From Lumbricus rubellus (taxonomy: Eukaryota > Annelida > Clitellata > Crassiclitellata > Lumbricidae): a stretch of 64,000 nt of DNA. Shown one piece after another: positions 28,590 to 40,901 of this stretch. Under the pieces are notes generated by a model. It had not been told where the DNA came from. It did not search any database and saw nothing but the letters and a program-made list of their open reading frames with translations. Position 1 is the stretch's first letter, and the number at the start of each line of letters is the position of its first letter. A program made the position numbers and the translations under genes. The DNA is taken from NCBI GenBank assembly GCA_945859605.1, contig OX243815.1, positions 47,058,576-47,122,575 on the forward strand. The letters run 5' to 3'.

Positions 28590-28932
28590 CATCTGTATGT
28601 CTGTCTGTCTGTCTGTATGTATGTCTGTCTGTCACTCTGTATGTCTGTCTGTCACTCTGTATGTCTGTCTGTCACTCTGTATGTCTGTCTGTATTTATGT
28701 CTGTCTGTCACTCTGTATGTCTGTCTGTCACTCTGTATGTCTGTCTTTATGTCTGTCTATCACTATGTATATCTGTCTGTTAGTCTGTATGTTTGTCTGT
28801 CACTGTGTATGTCTCTCTGTATGTCTGTATGTCACTCTGTATGTATGTCTGTATGTCTGTCTGTCATTATGTATGTCTGTCACTCTGTATGTCTGTATGT
28901 CACTCTGTATGTTTGTCTTTCACTCTTCATCT
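28590..28932. repeat. 20-bp CTGT minisatellite
   Basis: Units of GTATGTCTGTCTGTCACTCT recur more than ten times with small changes. Open frames across it are repeat artefacts. Confidence 0.92.
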
Positions 28933-29094
28933 CTATCTGCTCTATTTTTTTTATTATTTGCATACATGCAGCAAAGTCATGCATGTATATCATGAGTCAT
29001 CATCATTTGAGACCACACTCGACATCTTTTCTGCTGATCTCTTTTCTCTGCAGCTTTCGGTAATTTCCTGGGTTTTTCCATCTGTCCAAAGCAT

Positions 29095-29440
29095 ATGACG
29101 TAAGATGACATGATGGATCGACGTAATGGGTGGCATGAAAGTGTCACGTGTGTATAATGGGTAGCATAGGGTGCAGCATAAAGGTTAACTTCAAGGGTGA
29201 CGGGAAAGTCTGATGGGTAGCATAGAGTGCAACATAGGTTAGCATCAAGGGTGGCACAAAGGGTGATGTAAAGAGGCGATATAATGGATAGCATTTATAA
29301 ATGTTTTATAATTGGTAGCATAAGGGTGCGACATGTTAAAGGTTTTTGCCACCTAGGGTCACATAATGGATGACGTAATGGGTAGCATATAAGGGGTGAC
29401 AAAGAAGGTGACAAAGTTAGCATAAACGGTGAAATAAAGC
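29095..29440. repeat. Degenerate GGGTAGCATA-type tandem repeat
   Basis: Phrases such as TAATGGGTAGCATA, GGGTGACATAA and GGTTAGCATCA follow one another at irregular 10-25-bp spacing. Confidence 0.55.
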
Positions 29441-30028
29441 AAGGTAAGTTGAGTACAGTTGCATCCTCCACTACAACTGCACTACAACTACACTCCAACT
29501 ACACTACATGGTGAATTAAGACAAACTATGTTAGTTTAATATGTTCTGGAAACTTTATATGGTTCATCACTTCAAGGCAGACTCGTTATAGGAGGGAGTT
29601 GGGGGGGGGGTGATGCTCCCTTGCCAATGTTCCAGAACTAGTGGGAGGCAGCACGCAGTATTAAGCCAGTATTAAAGCCTTTTGCGGAAAACGAAAGGAG
29701 GATTGGAGAACTTGTAATTAATTTAATACATGCAGAAATGACAAGTTAATCAAATTTAAAGAAATTTAACTGCTGTACAACTGTTTAGTCTATTAGCATG
29801 AGCAAAAGTTATTTCTTTCATAGTAGGGGTCTCTAGAATTCACGCTTCACATAGTAGGCCAAGTGCTACAATGTGCTACCACTCAAGTGACCAATCCCAC
29901 GATGTATGCCTGCTGAATTGATAATTTTAATCTCATTGGAAATTTTGTTGAACAATTTGTTAAATGGCCAACTAAGTGTGGGAGGCTCTTCAAACTGAGG
30001 GTGAGATTGATTAAAGTGTAGGCTATGT

Positions 30029-30228
30029 NNNNNNNNNNNNNNNNNNNNNNNNNNNNNNNNNNNNNNNNNNNNNNNNNNNNNNNNNNNNNNNNNNNNNNNN
30101 NNNNNNNNNNNNNNNNNNNNNNNNNNNNNNNNNNNNNNNNNNNNNNNNNNNNNNNNNNNNNNNNNNNNNNNNNNNNNNNNNNNNNNNNNNNNNNNNNNNN
30201 NNNNNNNNNNNNNNNNNNNNNNNNNNNN
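30029..30228. other. Assembly gap of 200 N
   Basis: Exactly 200 unknown bases, a standard-size scaffold gap. Linkage across it is only as good as the scaffolding. Confidence 0.99.
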
Positions 30229-30849
30229 TAATAATTACTATAAGGACAATGCTAATAAGCTAAAGGCTCGCTAAACAGTAATTATAGTTATAGCAATATA
30301 GTATTTTGATAATAGCAATAATAGTAACCGCAACTAGAATAGTATCATAACTAACAATAATGTCTCATTGCAAGGCAACAAAAGGACAATCCACATAACA
30401 TGAAGGTCATTTCAACGATAGACATGGGATCAGACAGGAACTGAGTCCAGATCGGAATCCCTGTATGCGCTGGTCCCGGCCAACCTTTGACCTCTCTGCA
30501 TTCACGGGCCGTGAAATATCTACACTCTGTTTCTGCCTCGAATGATTCACGGTTTTTCTTGAGGTCACGACCTCACAAGGAAGCAGAAACGACGCTCCCA
30601 CACACGCGCGCACACATACACACGATTTTAGTCAACAGATGACATAATTATAAGGTAGTGACGTTAAGGGTTAGTGCACAACTACATTTTGTATCTATCC
30701 AATGCTCAAACGGGTGAGTTTTTATGACAGCATTGTCTTTGTTCTTCCAACGGTATTCAATTTTATGGGAACCCATAAATTATGACTAGATGCAGCGCAC
30801 GTCATTTCGAGTGATTGGTGCTACCTGTCTGAAAATCAGACAGCCTTAG

Positions 30850-31120
30850 CTTTGGATGTCTGTATGTCTGTTTGTTTGCCTGCATGTACGCCAAAGTATC
30901 TTTTTGTGTGTTTCTGTCTGCGTATCTGTCTGTGTGTGTCTGTTTGTCCGTCTTTCGGCCTGCTCGCCTGCCTGAATGTTTATCTGTGTATGTCTTTGTG
31001 TCTCTGTGTGCGTCTCTTTTTGTACATGTATGTCTGTCTCTCTATTTGCCTGGCTCTCTTTATGTATGTTTGTCAATCGGTCGTTCTGTCTGTGAATGTA
31101 TGTTTTATTTTTTGTTTGTT
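30850..31120. repeat. CTGT-rich degenerate microsatellite
   Basis: TGTCTGT and TGTATGT words dominate. It is similar in composition to the block at 28,150-28,932. Confidence 0.8.
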
Positions 31121-31352
31121 TGTACGGTATGTAACAAAATGAATTTCCTTGCCAATAATCGAGGATCAACGGATGCAATTGTCCTAGTCGCAAAAATGTC
31201 TCAATTTTTAAAAGAATATTTTTAAACACTTGTGCATTTCACGTGAATGTTCTAAGGTCTATTAAGAATGTCAGGCATCTACACAGATCCATCTGCATTT
31301 GTCTGTCTCTGTCTCTGTCTGTATGTCTGTCTGTCCCCGTCCATCCGTTCGT

Positions 31353-31572
31353 CAGTGGCGCCGCCAGGATTAATTTTCAGGTTTTTTAGTCATCTGGTCG
31401 AAATCTCGTTGAAGTTTTACATTTTCATCGCCAAAATTTCTGATGACCTTTTTAAAAAGTCATTCGGCTTATTGGGGGGGGGGGGGGGCTATGCAAAACA
31501 TTGATTTTTACATGGGAAAAACGGATAGCCTTTTGGGGGACTTTAGCCCCCTAGCCCCTAGCGCCGCTACTG
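31353..31572. mobile_element. hAT-like MITE with 8-bp TSD
   Basis: This 220-bp element has ends CAGTGGCGCCGCCAGG and TAGCGCCGCTACTG and an 8-bp duplication CCGTTCGT at 31,345-31,352 and 31,573-31,580. It is inserted in a CTGT-type repeat. It has a G14-like run inside. Confidence 0.87.
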
Positions 31573-31599
31573 CCGTTCGTCCGTCCATCCATCTATCGT

Positions 31600-32920
31600 C
31601 GAGATTCTTTCACTCCACTTGTTTAGTTCTCATTGAAACCGTATGTTTACAGGTAGACGATCGAGTAGTCATTCAAAACATTGTTGACATTTTGGCAGGT
31701 AATTTATTAATTTATTATTATGAAAAAACCCCGTAGGCCTATACAACCAGATGGTAATCTCCATTCTGTCGGCTTGACAGGGGCAAACTTGCAATCTAAT
31801 TGGCGATTCCTACATGTGCAATTATACATGGTCAGTATAGTTGTAGTATAATTGACTAGATATTTTTCTTTTTGACGGGCTTTTAAAAATGACACAAGGT
31901 ATGAACTTTTATTATCGTTTGATGGCAGCACAAAGTCGTGATCTCTGGTCCGAAGAACGCAAGGTCTCATCAGGTTCGGCGGAAATAGCCTAAACTCCGT
32001 AGTGCGTTGAATGTGTTCCCGCAGATCATAGCCCGAAGAAATTCGTTCTCGGCGGAATTCACCACAGCTTAATTAAAATGACGCTAGTAACAGAGTCGTT
32101 GACAATGACAGCATAAGCGCGAAATCTTCGGCAAGGTATAATAATAATAGCATCAACAAAATAAAACATTTAAACATTATTCTAAACCATTTTAAAGGTG
32201 TCTAAAATTCAGCGACGTTATACTGCCTCTGCGGTTGATGCATTAATGCACAATAATTGCAATAATTATTATCTATCATATAACACGTGGTCTCCGGATT
32301 TCTTCTACAGTCAAAAAACTCTAAGTAGCAGATGTAGGCTATCAGTTTATAAACATGCACCGAATCAAATAATGGCAAATTTGTAATGCACATCTGTAAG
32401 TACAGCTTCACATTAATCGCGATAAGGATACATGCACGAATTTATTGACGTGCGACGATTGAAAAGGAGACATTTCGCACCCATCCTTCGCTGAACAAAG
32501 CCTGCCTTTCGCTCGTACTTACATTATGCAGAACGTGCCTTTTCGCTGTTTCTGTTATCTAGCCTAAATCTAATGTCTCATTATTTTATGTGCGCGTTAA
32601 TACCCGGCGTGGATTTGTTCTACGCGGTTTTTTGACTGCGCGTGTTTGTCTACGCGCTTTTGCCAGCGAACCCTTGTCACGCGCGCCTGTGTCACGGTAT
32701 AATAGTGGTATACCCTTAAAACTCTTCCTTCAGAGTGAAAGTAGGCCTAATTGTTCAGACCCATTGACTGTCTGCTTGCATTTTGTTTGTGTTGTAACGG
32801 TTTGAGTTTGTCGCCCCATGTAATTGTCAGTAAACTAGGCTACTGTAGCACCCTCTATAATTGACTACCGGCTGACCGGATAGATTGTCTGGAACGGGTC
32901 CACCTCTCTGCGGCGCGACT
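31600..32920. other. No gene seen
   Basis: Unassigned sequence with AAAGGTGTC at 32,194 and TAGGCCTA words near 31,734 and 32,742. Confidence 0.4.
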
Positions 32921-32929
32921 TGACGACCA

Positions 32930-33360
32930 TAATTCCCAAAGTTGGCCATGTCTCATCTTATAAGCGGGGTGTTTTGCATTGGCTCCCTTGTTCTCAGAGG
33001 ATTGCATACAGGGTCTGTGTATTGGTTAGACGGCGCATTGAAGGACTGACTACACCGTGTCTTCGTGAACTCTGTTGTTACACCTTGGGAGTGAGTTCAG
33101 AGTCGATCCACCATTCGATCATCGAACCAAGCTGAAGTTCTGGTTCCCCACTCGCATAGGCCTACTGCTATCCGACAGCTTCGTTCATTCTCTGTCGCTT
33201 GTCCTACAACCTGGAATGGTCTCCCTCTTACACTGCGCTTAATACCCAGCGGTCACTCCACTCTGCTCCGAACCTCAAAACTGTCTTATTTAGCCGTGGT
33301 TTGGCCGGGAGCGCTTCTGAAGAGGCGCTAAGTAAAATTTCCGGAATAAATAAATAAATA
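32930..33360 (+). pseudogene. CR1/L2-like LINE 3' fragment
   Basis: One frame contains LHWLPCSQRIAYRVCVLVRR and GLTTPCLRELC, the thumb region after the RT. Another frame gives FSVACPTTWNGLPLTLR as at 21.3 kb. It ends with GAAGAGGCGCTAAGTAAAATTTCCGG and an (AATA)n tail, so this is a true 3' end. Confidence 0.8.
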
Positions 33361-33847
33361 AACAATTTAAAAATATTATATATGATTATATATTTATATG
33401 TCTAACAGCATTTCCAGGAATTGTAACGTTGACCTTGCTTGAACTTCGGGTATATTGCTGGAAGAGTTTATTTTTAAGCTCCCATCTACATGACATTTGT
33501 ATAGTCACTTTTAGATCTCATCCTCTTACTTTTCTCACTAGGCCTAAGTGTAATCAATAATTTGCGGTCGAACCGAATATGACATTGTTTTTAAGGAAAG
33601 TGCAGTTGGACCGTCGATGCCGGAAAACGGTAATTATAACCATAGAAAGATTCTTTTTAAGGTGTGTAGTTTGGGTCGTATTTAATTAACAAAGTTATTG
33701 TCAGTCAATTGAAAGTATCCGACTTACAGTTTATAAACTCCGCATGCACTGACATTTTCTGCTATTGCCAGTCAATATACTCTGCACATGGCATGAGGAC
33801 GACGCCGATCATCCATGTTACATTGTTACATATATAACACGGGGAAC

Positions 33848-34598
33848 GGACATTAGCCCCCCTGGACATCAGCCCCCCGGACATTAGCCCCCCCGGACAT
33901 TAGCCCCCCGGACATTAGCCCCCCGAGGTAGGACATTAGCCCCCCCAGTCATACATTGCACATTAGTTTAACATTGTGAGAATATGTTAATTGGAGGTTT
34001 AATATGCATAATATGAAACATTTAAAGGCATTAATTGTAGAACAACTCATTGTGTAAAGTTTCTCATAAATGTAAAAAAAAATTATAGGCTAACTGACGT
34101 TAACAAACCTTCGTTGTAGCAAAAGCTGACACTAACAAGTAGGCCTAGTTACTGTGGGCTATACGATTCCCTGCAGTCGTTCATTTCCCTAATGTAGGCC
34201 TATTGAATCTATAGTAGTGTTGAAATGAAACGACGCTAATAAGTCTATGAAGCTGAGACGTAGCCTAACTAACGTTAACAAACCTTTGTTGCAAGACACT
34301 AAACAAATAGACTGTATAGGCCCTGCATACGATTCCCAGTCGTTCATTTCGAATACAAGTCTATATGCCTACTGACACAATTAGAACCTAAATGACACTA
34401 AGAAGTTTCGTATGCATGCGAATGCCATTGACAAGTTATCAGTTACGGCACTATTCGATGATTTGCACAAGAAGGGGGGCTAATGTCCGGGGAGGGCTAA
34501 TGTCCTAGCAAAAATCGGGAGGGGCTAATGTCCGGGGGGGGGCTAATGTCCGGGGGGACTATGTCCGGGGGGGCTAATGTCCAGGGGGGCTAATGTCC
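33848..34598. mobile_element. Foldback-like element with GGACATTAGCCCCC subrepeats
   Basis: The left end (33,848-33,949) has six copies of GGACATTAGCCCCCC. The right end (34,476-34,598) has about seven in inverted orientation. The interior contains a diverged tandem duplication of about 170 bp (GACGTTAACAAACCTTCGTTG near 34,095 and AACGTTAACAAACCTTTGTTG near 34,270, each followed by ACGATTCCC...GTCGTTCATTTC). No transposase. Confidence 0.8.
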
Positions 34599-34599
34599 T

Positions 34600-35120
34600 A
34601 CACTCATATAACACAGCATCGTTATGAAATTGTAGTGCAGTAACTTCTTCTACTATTACTACAATTAATTGCATTTGAGTATGTCGATTGTAACTGGTTT
34701 ATTTCTTGAGATCACAGGTTATTAGGAAAGATTTTAGGTTTTACTAAAAACATTAAGCCCGGAGTCGCGAGAAAATAATAAAATTTAGGAGCACTATCAG
34801 AGAAGCTAGAGAATTAGTCTATCTTTGACCACGATTGAGACGATGACGACGAGGATTAATTAAGGGATCATGATTGGGATTAAGAATACAGAAACCTAGC
34901 ATGATTAAAACATCCTAAAACTCGGACACAAAGAATTTCTCGTTAAATGATAAAAATATTCTTGATGTCAGGGTTGATATTTTGAAGGTTGAAGTTTACG
35001 TATGCCGAGGCAAAGAATACGAAGTCGCCAAGACACCTTTTGACCATGCATGGTTACCCATCAGGGTTAGAATAGAACACAGCGCTTCCCGCAAAGTTTC
35101 TTTTATTGATTCCGTTGTCG
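34600..35120. other. No gene seen
   Basis: Unassigned AT-rich DNA with one GACACCTTT word at 35,032. Confidence 0.4.
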
Positions 35121-35124
35121 TTGC

Positions 35125-35580
35125 ATCCTCGTCGTCGTCGTCGTCCTCCTCCTCTTCATCCTCAAATTTATTATTCTTGTTTTTAAGTTCTCATCTTCCC
35201 ATTCTTTCTGAGAAATTTTATCCCCTCTGCTTTTTCATATTTTGTTTCTGTTCTCCCTTCTTTTCTGTCCTCCTCGTCCTACTACTCGTCCTCGTCCTCT
35301 TCGTCGTCATCGTACTCCTCTTTTTCGTACTCCTCTCCTCTTCGTATTTCTCCTCCTCTTCCTTCTCCTCTTCGTCCTCCTCGTCCTCCTCTCATCCTAC
35401 TCTTCCCCTCTCTCCTCTTCCCCCTCTCTCCTTCTCATCCTCCTCCTCCTCCTCCTCCTCCTCCTCTACCACGTCCATATTACGACGTTCTCATCTTCCC
35501 ATTTCTTATTCTCATTCCTCTTCTTACAGTTTCTCTTCTGAGCATAATCTACTTTAAACATTCCTCCTCTTCCTCCTCCT
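35125..35580. repeat. Polypyrimidine TCC/TCG-rich tract
   Basis: About 450 bp, mostly C and T on the plus strand with runs of TCC and TCG. The long serine/leucine frame across it is a repeat artefact. Confidence 0.9.
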
Positions 35581-36149
35581 CCTAACATTCCGCTCATTTT
35601 ACTCGCTTAGCTTACAACGCCCTACCTTGACCTCCTCACCTATTCGAACCTCAGCATTCCATACAAACCAACAGAAATAAAACATGTTCTAAGAATAGGT
35701 CTGGTATACACGTACACGTAATATTTATCATTCTGGACGAACTCCACGAAATGGAATAATTCTCGTTTCACGCGCGTGCCTTTAGACATTCCATAATGCT
35801 ATGTTACATGGAAAGTACAGCTGCACAGAATCCATCTCCATCAAGGTTGAACTGCTACACGTACCAATGACCGCAACCGATCTAATTAACTGCTACAAGC
35901 ACTGTCAAGCAGCTAAGCAGCTGTCCCTTTCTTCACCCTTAGGCATGCGCCAAACCCAAATTCTTTGAACATACATGTAACTATCAATGATGTACAGAAT
36001 AATAAACCTGTTGTTCCCAAACATTTCGGGGCAAGACAATCTTGAAGGAGTTATTGAATCAACACCGCGATTAAGTTTTATTTATAGTTGCCTGATTTTC
36101 ATACAGTAGAAAATGTCTTAATCTTTGCCTGGTGTACACTTGTTATGAT

Positions 36150-36353
36150 GGCACTCCTTCAAGATTCTACTCAGAGGCGCTCATGACTACAGCGTGGACA
36201 ATGGATCTGAGCTTCACTCCTAAACCTATGAGCAATCGCGAGTGAAGGACCTGCTGAGGGTTCCTATTCGGCGTTTTGTGGCGGATTCGAACCACAACCT
36301 TCCGGCTCAAAGACACCGAGCATGTCCCAACACCACCGCGCCACACGTTAACG
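36150..36353 (-). mobile_element. tRNA-derived SINE
   Basis: On the minus strand it reads GTGGCGCGGTGGTGTTGGGA, GGTTCGAATCC (B box), CAGGTCCTTCACTCGCGATTG and the tail GAGCGCCTCTGAGTAGAATC. It is homologous over its length to the plus-strand copy at 21,584-21,800. Confidence 0.85.
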
Positions 36354-36389
36354 TCGTATTTTGATGGTTAAATAATTATAATCAGCTAA

Positions 36390-37435
36390 TTTATCGATCC
36401 ATTTAGACACCTTTGAAATGATGTGAATTTCATAAATAAAATCTTAAGCGTGAAAATCTTTGCGTTGGTGTTTAAAGGTACAATAATTTCTAAGGTATTG
36501 GAAATATTAATGACACTCATCCACTTAATTAATTAATAATCGATTTCGGTGTCTACTTCGTTATCTTCTTACCCATCGTATCCCAAAGCGGGTTCCGCGG
36601 GGAAAGCGCATGGAATCCGCGAAAAATTTTAAATAAAAAAGCGAGAAATCTTAATGGCCTATGTTTCCAACAGCTTTTGAAAATGCACTGAAAATTCGAA
36701 ACCGTATCGTGTCCACAAGTCTTGATTTTCAAAGCAGTAGGCTACTAAAATTAATTTGCATAAAAGAAACGTAAAATTTCTACAATTGTTTAGTGCGTGC
36801 TTAAGCATATAATTATTATAGGGTCTATATTAGCAGGGCTTATGGGTCAGTTGAGATTGGGTTCTGCAATAAAATATTAGGATGCACAGGGTTCCGTAGC
36901 CCAAAAGTTTGGGAAACGCTGTTCTTACTATTGCTCAAAGTCATGTTGTGCATTTTCTGCGTTGATGCCCATAATAATTATCATACGCTTTTGATTGTGA
37001 CTCGTAACAAGGGCAATTTTTTGCATGGAAATCAACAACATAAGAGTGATAATGGAGGAGTGATAATACTCATTTATAATTATTCTTATGTTTTCCTGAT
37101 TCTGCAGAAAAAGGTGTTGTAATATTTGCCGTTTTGTGGTATCCTATGGCTAGCAATAATTAAATTTGTTCGCTGATCCATTTCGACACCTTTAAAACTT
37201 TGAAACATTCATGGATAAAGTCTTTGGAAAGAAAAACACGTTTGCCTTATCTCTCCTGCGATACGTTGTACCAAGAGACAGAATTATACGAAAAGCTTAA
37301 GAAATCGAGCAACTGGATAAAGACAAACACAGACAAACAAAGCACAGACAGACGTACAGATAGATAGAGTTAGAAACCTACAGACTTATAGATGGAGAGA
37401 CACAAAGAGTGAGGGCCGCGGAAAGACAGACCAAA
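36390..37435. other. No gene; repeated motif context
   Basis: GATCCATTTAGACACCTTTGAAA (36,396) and GATCCATTTCGACACCTTTAAAA (37,175) are related, each followed by an AT-rich stretch with TAAA and GTCTT/ATCTT words. Confidence 0.5.
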
Positions 37436-37437
37436 AT

Positions 37438-37743
37438 CCTCCCTCCCTCCCTCCCTCCCTCCCTCCCTCCCTCCCTCCCTCCCTCCCTCCCTCCCTCCCT
37501 CCCTCCCTCCCTCCCTCCCTCCCTCCCTCCCTCCCTCCCTCCCTCCCTCCCTCCCTCCCTCCCTCCCTCCCTCCCTCCCTCCCTCCCTCCCTCCCTCCCT
37601 CCCTCCCTCCCTCCCTCCCTCCCTCCCTCCCTCCCTCCCTCCCTCCCTCCCTCCCTCCCTCCCTCCCTCCCTCCCTCCCTCCCTCCCTCCCTCCCTCCCT
37701 CCCTCCCTCCCTCCCTCCCTCCCTCCCTCCCTCCCTCCCTCCC
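37438..37743. repeat. Perfect (CCCT)n microsatellite
   Basis: 306 bp of uninterrupted CCCT, about 76 units. The complement is (AGGG)n, a strong G-quadruplex former. All frames across it are artefacts. Confidence 0.99.
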
Positions 37744-38137
37744 ATCTTTCACTCATAGTATCAATCTTCCGTTTGTTTCCATTTCCTTCCTTCCTGCGTC
37801 CTTTGTTCTATCCTTCTTCCTCTTTTTCCTTCATCCCTGCTCCTCATCATGTCGTCCTTTTCCTCAGCCAGACTCAACAAGACATTCAACAGCATAAACA
37901 ATGCAGAGCAGATTGTTTGCAGTATCGTTCTGCGATCTGCGTTTTCTCTCAGGTAGCTTATCAGTCACTTTGTTTCATCTCAAATTCATTTGATTTATCT
38001 TTCGCGATCGATAACAAACGAAAAATATCGAACGTGTTATCGAATTCCATGAAAACGTCGAATGCACTCGCCAGCCCCTGATGCTTATAAATGCTGAACC
38101 AATAGTGAGCAACTCCAACACTGTTCGTATACTCTGT

Positions 38138-38490
38138 TAGTGCCAGAACCAAGTCAGGATTAAGGAGGAGGGCGACACGCTAATCATCGTGGTCTTGAAA
38201 CGTCATCAAAAAGCAGTAAAAAAGAAGTAAAAACAAACATATCAACCGACCTACCTATAAGTATATCCTCCTACCTACCTGTTGCATACCTATACATACT
38301 TACCTACATGTACCTACCTGAAAACCATCCTAAATACCCACCTACCCACCATTGCCACCTACCTATCTACAATATTATTCTACATACTCTTCTGATAACC
38401 TGCAAACTGTACCTAAATACTTACTTGACAACCTACCTGCGCACTGTATACCACCCTACCATCCACCATACATGTAACCACGCTGCTCCC
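38138..38490. repeat. SINE-tail piece plus degenerate (CCTA)n
   Basis: 38,138-38,200 carries GTGCCAGAACCAAGTCAGG and AAGGAGGAGGGCGACACGCTAA of the dispersed tail family. From about 38,245 a loose CTACCTACCT repeat continues to about 38,490. Confidence 0.65.
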
Positions 38491-39002
38491 TGCCTACCAA
38501 CCAACCAACCTATCTTCCCAATCTTCCTTCTAGACCTGGACCTGGAATGCCAACAAAGCCGTGTTTCCTCATCATCTACCTCCAAAGCTACCCGCATCTT
38601 CCATGGACGTAATCTGATGAGATTGTTTAGATAGAGTGCAGCCTCTGTACCTGAGCATCGGTTACAACTCCCGCATCTTCTCTCACATAACGATGATGCA
38701 TCGATGCTATTGCCAAGGTATACCAATCGACATCCGTACCAATAGCATTAAACTATATATCACAGTGGATCGCTTCTAGATCGTCTTTGTACAATATCAT
38801 TACGTCCATGAACATCATGGATTTCTTATCAATGGTAAGTGTGCGCAATCGCTCTGTGTTGGATACATTGGCTGCGTTAGATGGCAGCACAGGCCCACTA
38901 CTGTACAGTAGAGCCGTCTACGCCTAACCATGTCTGTACGAGATATACACATGTATACAATGTATACACGCACTGCGGAGTTTAGCGCTCGCTGGGATGT
39001 CG

Positions 39003-39668
39003 GCCGGTGTCACGAAATAGAGTATCGCTCCCAATAATCGTATCCCCACAGCTGAAGAGAAGTTGGAAAAAGTCATTTCGCGTGTGTTTATTTTAGCATG
39101 TAAACGTCCATATGCTTTGTTTTTAACATTGCCTCTAGCAGCTGTGTTTATTCTTACTAACTAACTTTGCTTGATATTATTTTAGATCACTAAGAACAGT
39201 TATAACACTTAAGAACACTTAAGAACACATAGAGTCAGGGCTTAAAGTGTGGCAGGACGGTCATGGACGGCGTCCAGGCACTTATTTTCAAATCTCTATG
39301 CCGTCCTGCCACTTATTTGCCAATTTGGCCAGCACACTTGAAAATGTAAGTGGCGTCCTGGCACTTCTTTTGGAAAGGTAAGGGCCCTAAGGAGCGTCCA
39401 GGCACTTTTTAAAACACTTTTAGCACTGCAAAACTAAATTCGATTTGTCTCACTCTGAATATCGCTTAGGACACTTAAAACAATCAGAATCACTTTAAAT
39501 TTGATTGCAGCATAAATTTATCAATTATACGCATTTTTCAATAATCATGCGCTGGGGGGGGGATAGAATGGTTGATCCCGCCGGTTACTTTATCTCCAGT
39601 ATTAATTCATCCTTCGGAATGCCCGGATAGCTTCAGGAGGGGATAGAATATCCCGCGGCACTGGCAGC
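39003..39668. mobile_element. MITE, inverted relative of 18,251-18,710, with insertion
   Basis: It begins GGCCGGTGTCACGAAATAGA and ends TATCCCGCGGCACTGGC. The interior matches the 18.2-kb copy in inverse orientation (for example ACACTTAAAACAATCAGAATCAC). It carries a 193-bp insertion at 39,236-39,428 that the other copy lacks. Confidence 0.8.
39236..39428. mobile_element. hAT-like MITE nested in another MITE
   Basis: Ends CAGGGCTTAAAGTG and CACTTTTAGCACTG. Its core GGCAGGACGGTCATGGACGGCG matches the 24,632 element inverted. No clear TSD, but the uninterrupted relative shows it is an insertion. Confidence 0.75.
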
Positions 39669-40508
39669 TAAGTCCGCATTGAAGCAACACACGTTGGCTT
39701 AGCCGATCCAAGGTATACGCTGACGGATGTGTTAAGATGTGCTTTCAGTTGGCCCAGTTTGAGTCAGGCTACTATTCTAGCATCGGGGATAGGCCTACAT
39801 TGTCGGGATAGTAGCAGCATATTAGTAGCCGTGCGACTAAGATGTTCGCAGCTACTATGAAGAAACAAGACAGCTGTTCGATATTAGTGTCTATACAAGA
39901 AGTGGAATCTTATCCGGTTTCTAGGATAGTAGTCATGCGATAAGGATTTTCTCAGCTTCTACGGAGATGCATAAGCAGTCACCAGCCACAAGTTGTAATG
40001 TGCAAATCATGGTGATCTTGTATGAAGAGTAGTTTAGATGATTTGCGATTGAGCGGTTTAGTTAAAATGGAGAAGGACAATATGTCATGTAAGAGGATTT
40101 TTCTGTTGGAAGAAGGATGTGTTCAAATGGATATCAACAAATCTATTTACAACGGAAACAAAGAGGAATATGTGTGAATAGGAAATAATCTAGGTAATAG
40201 GTTTATTTATATGAATAGAGCATTTTGAAAAGCAAGACGAAAGTAGATAAATAGACATAGACATGTACGAAGAAAGATGAAGAAAGATGTTAGTCAGTCA
40301 TAATTATGAAGTCAGAAAAAGATTCATATAATTATATACAAAAGCAAATGAAGAAGTAGGCCTATGAAGCTAAACAAAGTACAGTTAAATAGTTATGTAA
40401 GAAAGTAGATATATGTGCTGATGACGATAGATAAAGATACATGACTGACGACAAAGATAATGCTGCAAAGTTAGATATACATACAGAGACAGTCCAAGTC
40501 GTTGATAG

Positions 40509-40901
40509 ATGGATCACCTTATCCTCAGCTGTGGTGGCAAGAAGGCCGTGGAAGAAGTCCAGCGTGGTGACGGAGGAGTAGGAGGGCAGCGTTGTCCCCG
40601 CAAAGATGGACAGATGCCCCTCTGCCTTGGTCATCGGTTGCAGCTGCTACCGTGCGGAGGAGGAGCAGATGAAGAAGAATCCACTGACGAAAGGAAGATG
40701 CTTGATGACAGAGCGAAGCATCACCACCAGCTTCAGCAACTCCCGCATCAGCAGCAGCAGTTGCAGCAACAGCATCTTGGATATTTATCTAGGAAGATTT
40801 GTCGATTTGAGTTGAACGAACATTACATCGTGCTAAGACACATTGGAAGCGGAACATTTGGAAATGTATTACTCGCTCTGTGCGTCAAGGATCAGACAAA
40901 G
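40509..40901 (+). CDS. SBK1-like serine/threonine kinase, exon with N-terminus
   Basis: This exon encodes residues 1-131. A TAG stands in frame directly before the ATG, so 40,509 is the earliest start unless an upstream exon is spliced in. Residues 1-70 are glycine- and charge-rich; 71-89 are His/Gln-rich (HHHQLQQLPHQQQQLQQQH). The kinase domain opens at HYIVLRHIGSGTFGNVLLA, with the glycine loop at 112-120. The exon ends in phase 0 at ACAAAG with donor GTATGT at 40,902. It pairs in frame with the exon at 42,338. Confidence 0.82.

Noticed and set aside
28125..29098. Several long cysteine/serine-rich frames
   Set aside because: They are translations of CTGT repeats open in all phases.
30025..30231. 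A 68-codon frame
   Set aside because: It runs through the N gap and has no sequence.
34982..35557. A 191-codon serine-rich frame
   Set aside because: Mostly polypyrimidine repeat; no domain or splice support.
37370..37897. Pro-Ser-Leu and Arg-Glu-Gly repeat proteins
   Set aside because: Artefacts of the CCCT tract, open in every phase on both strands.
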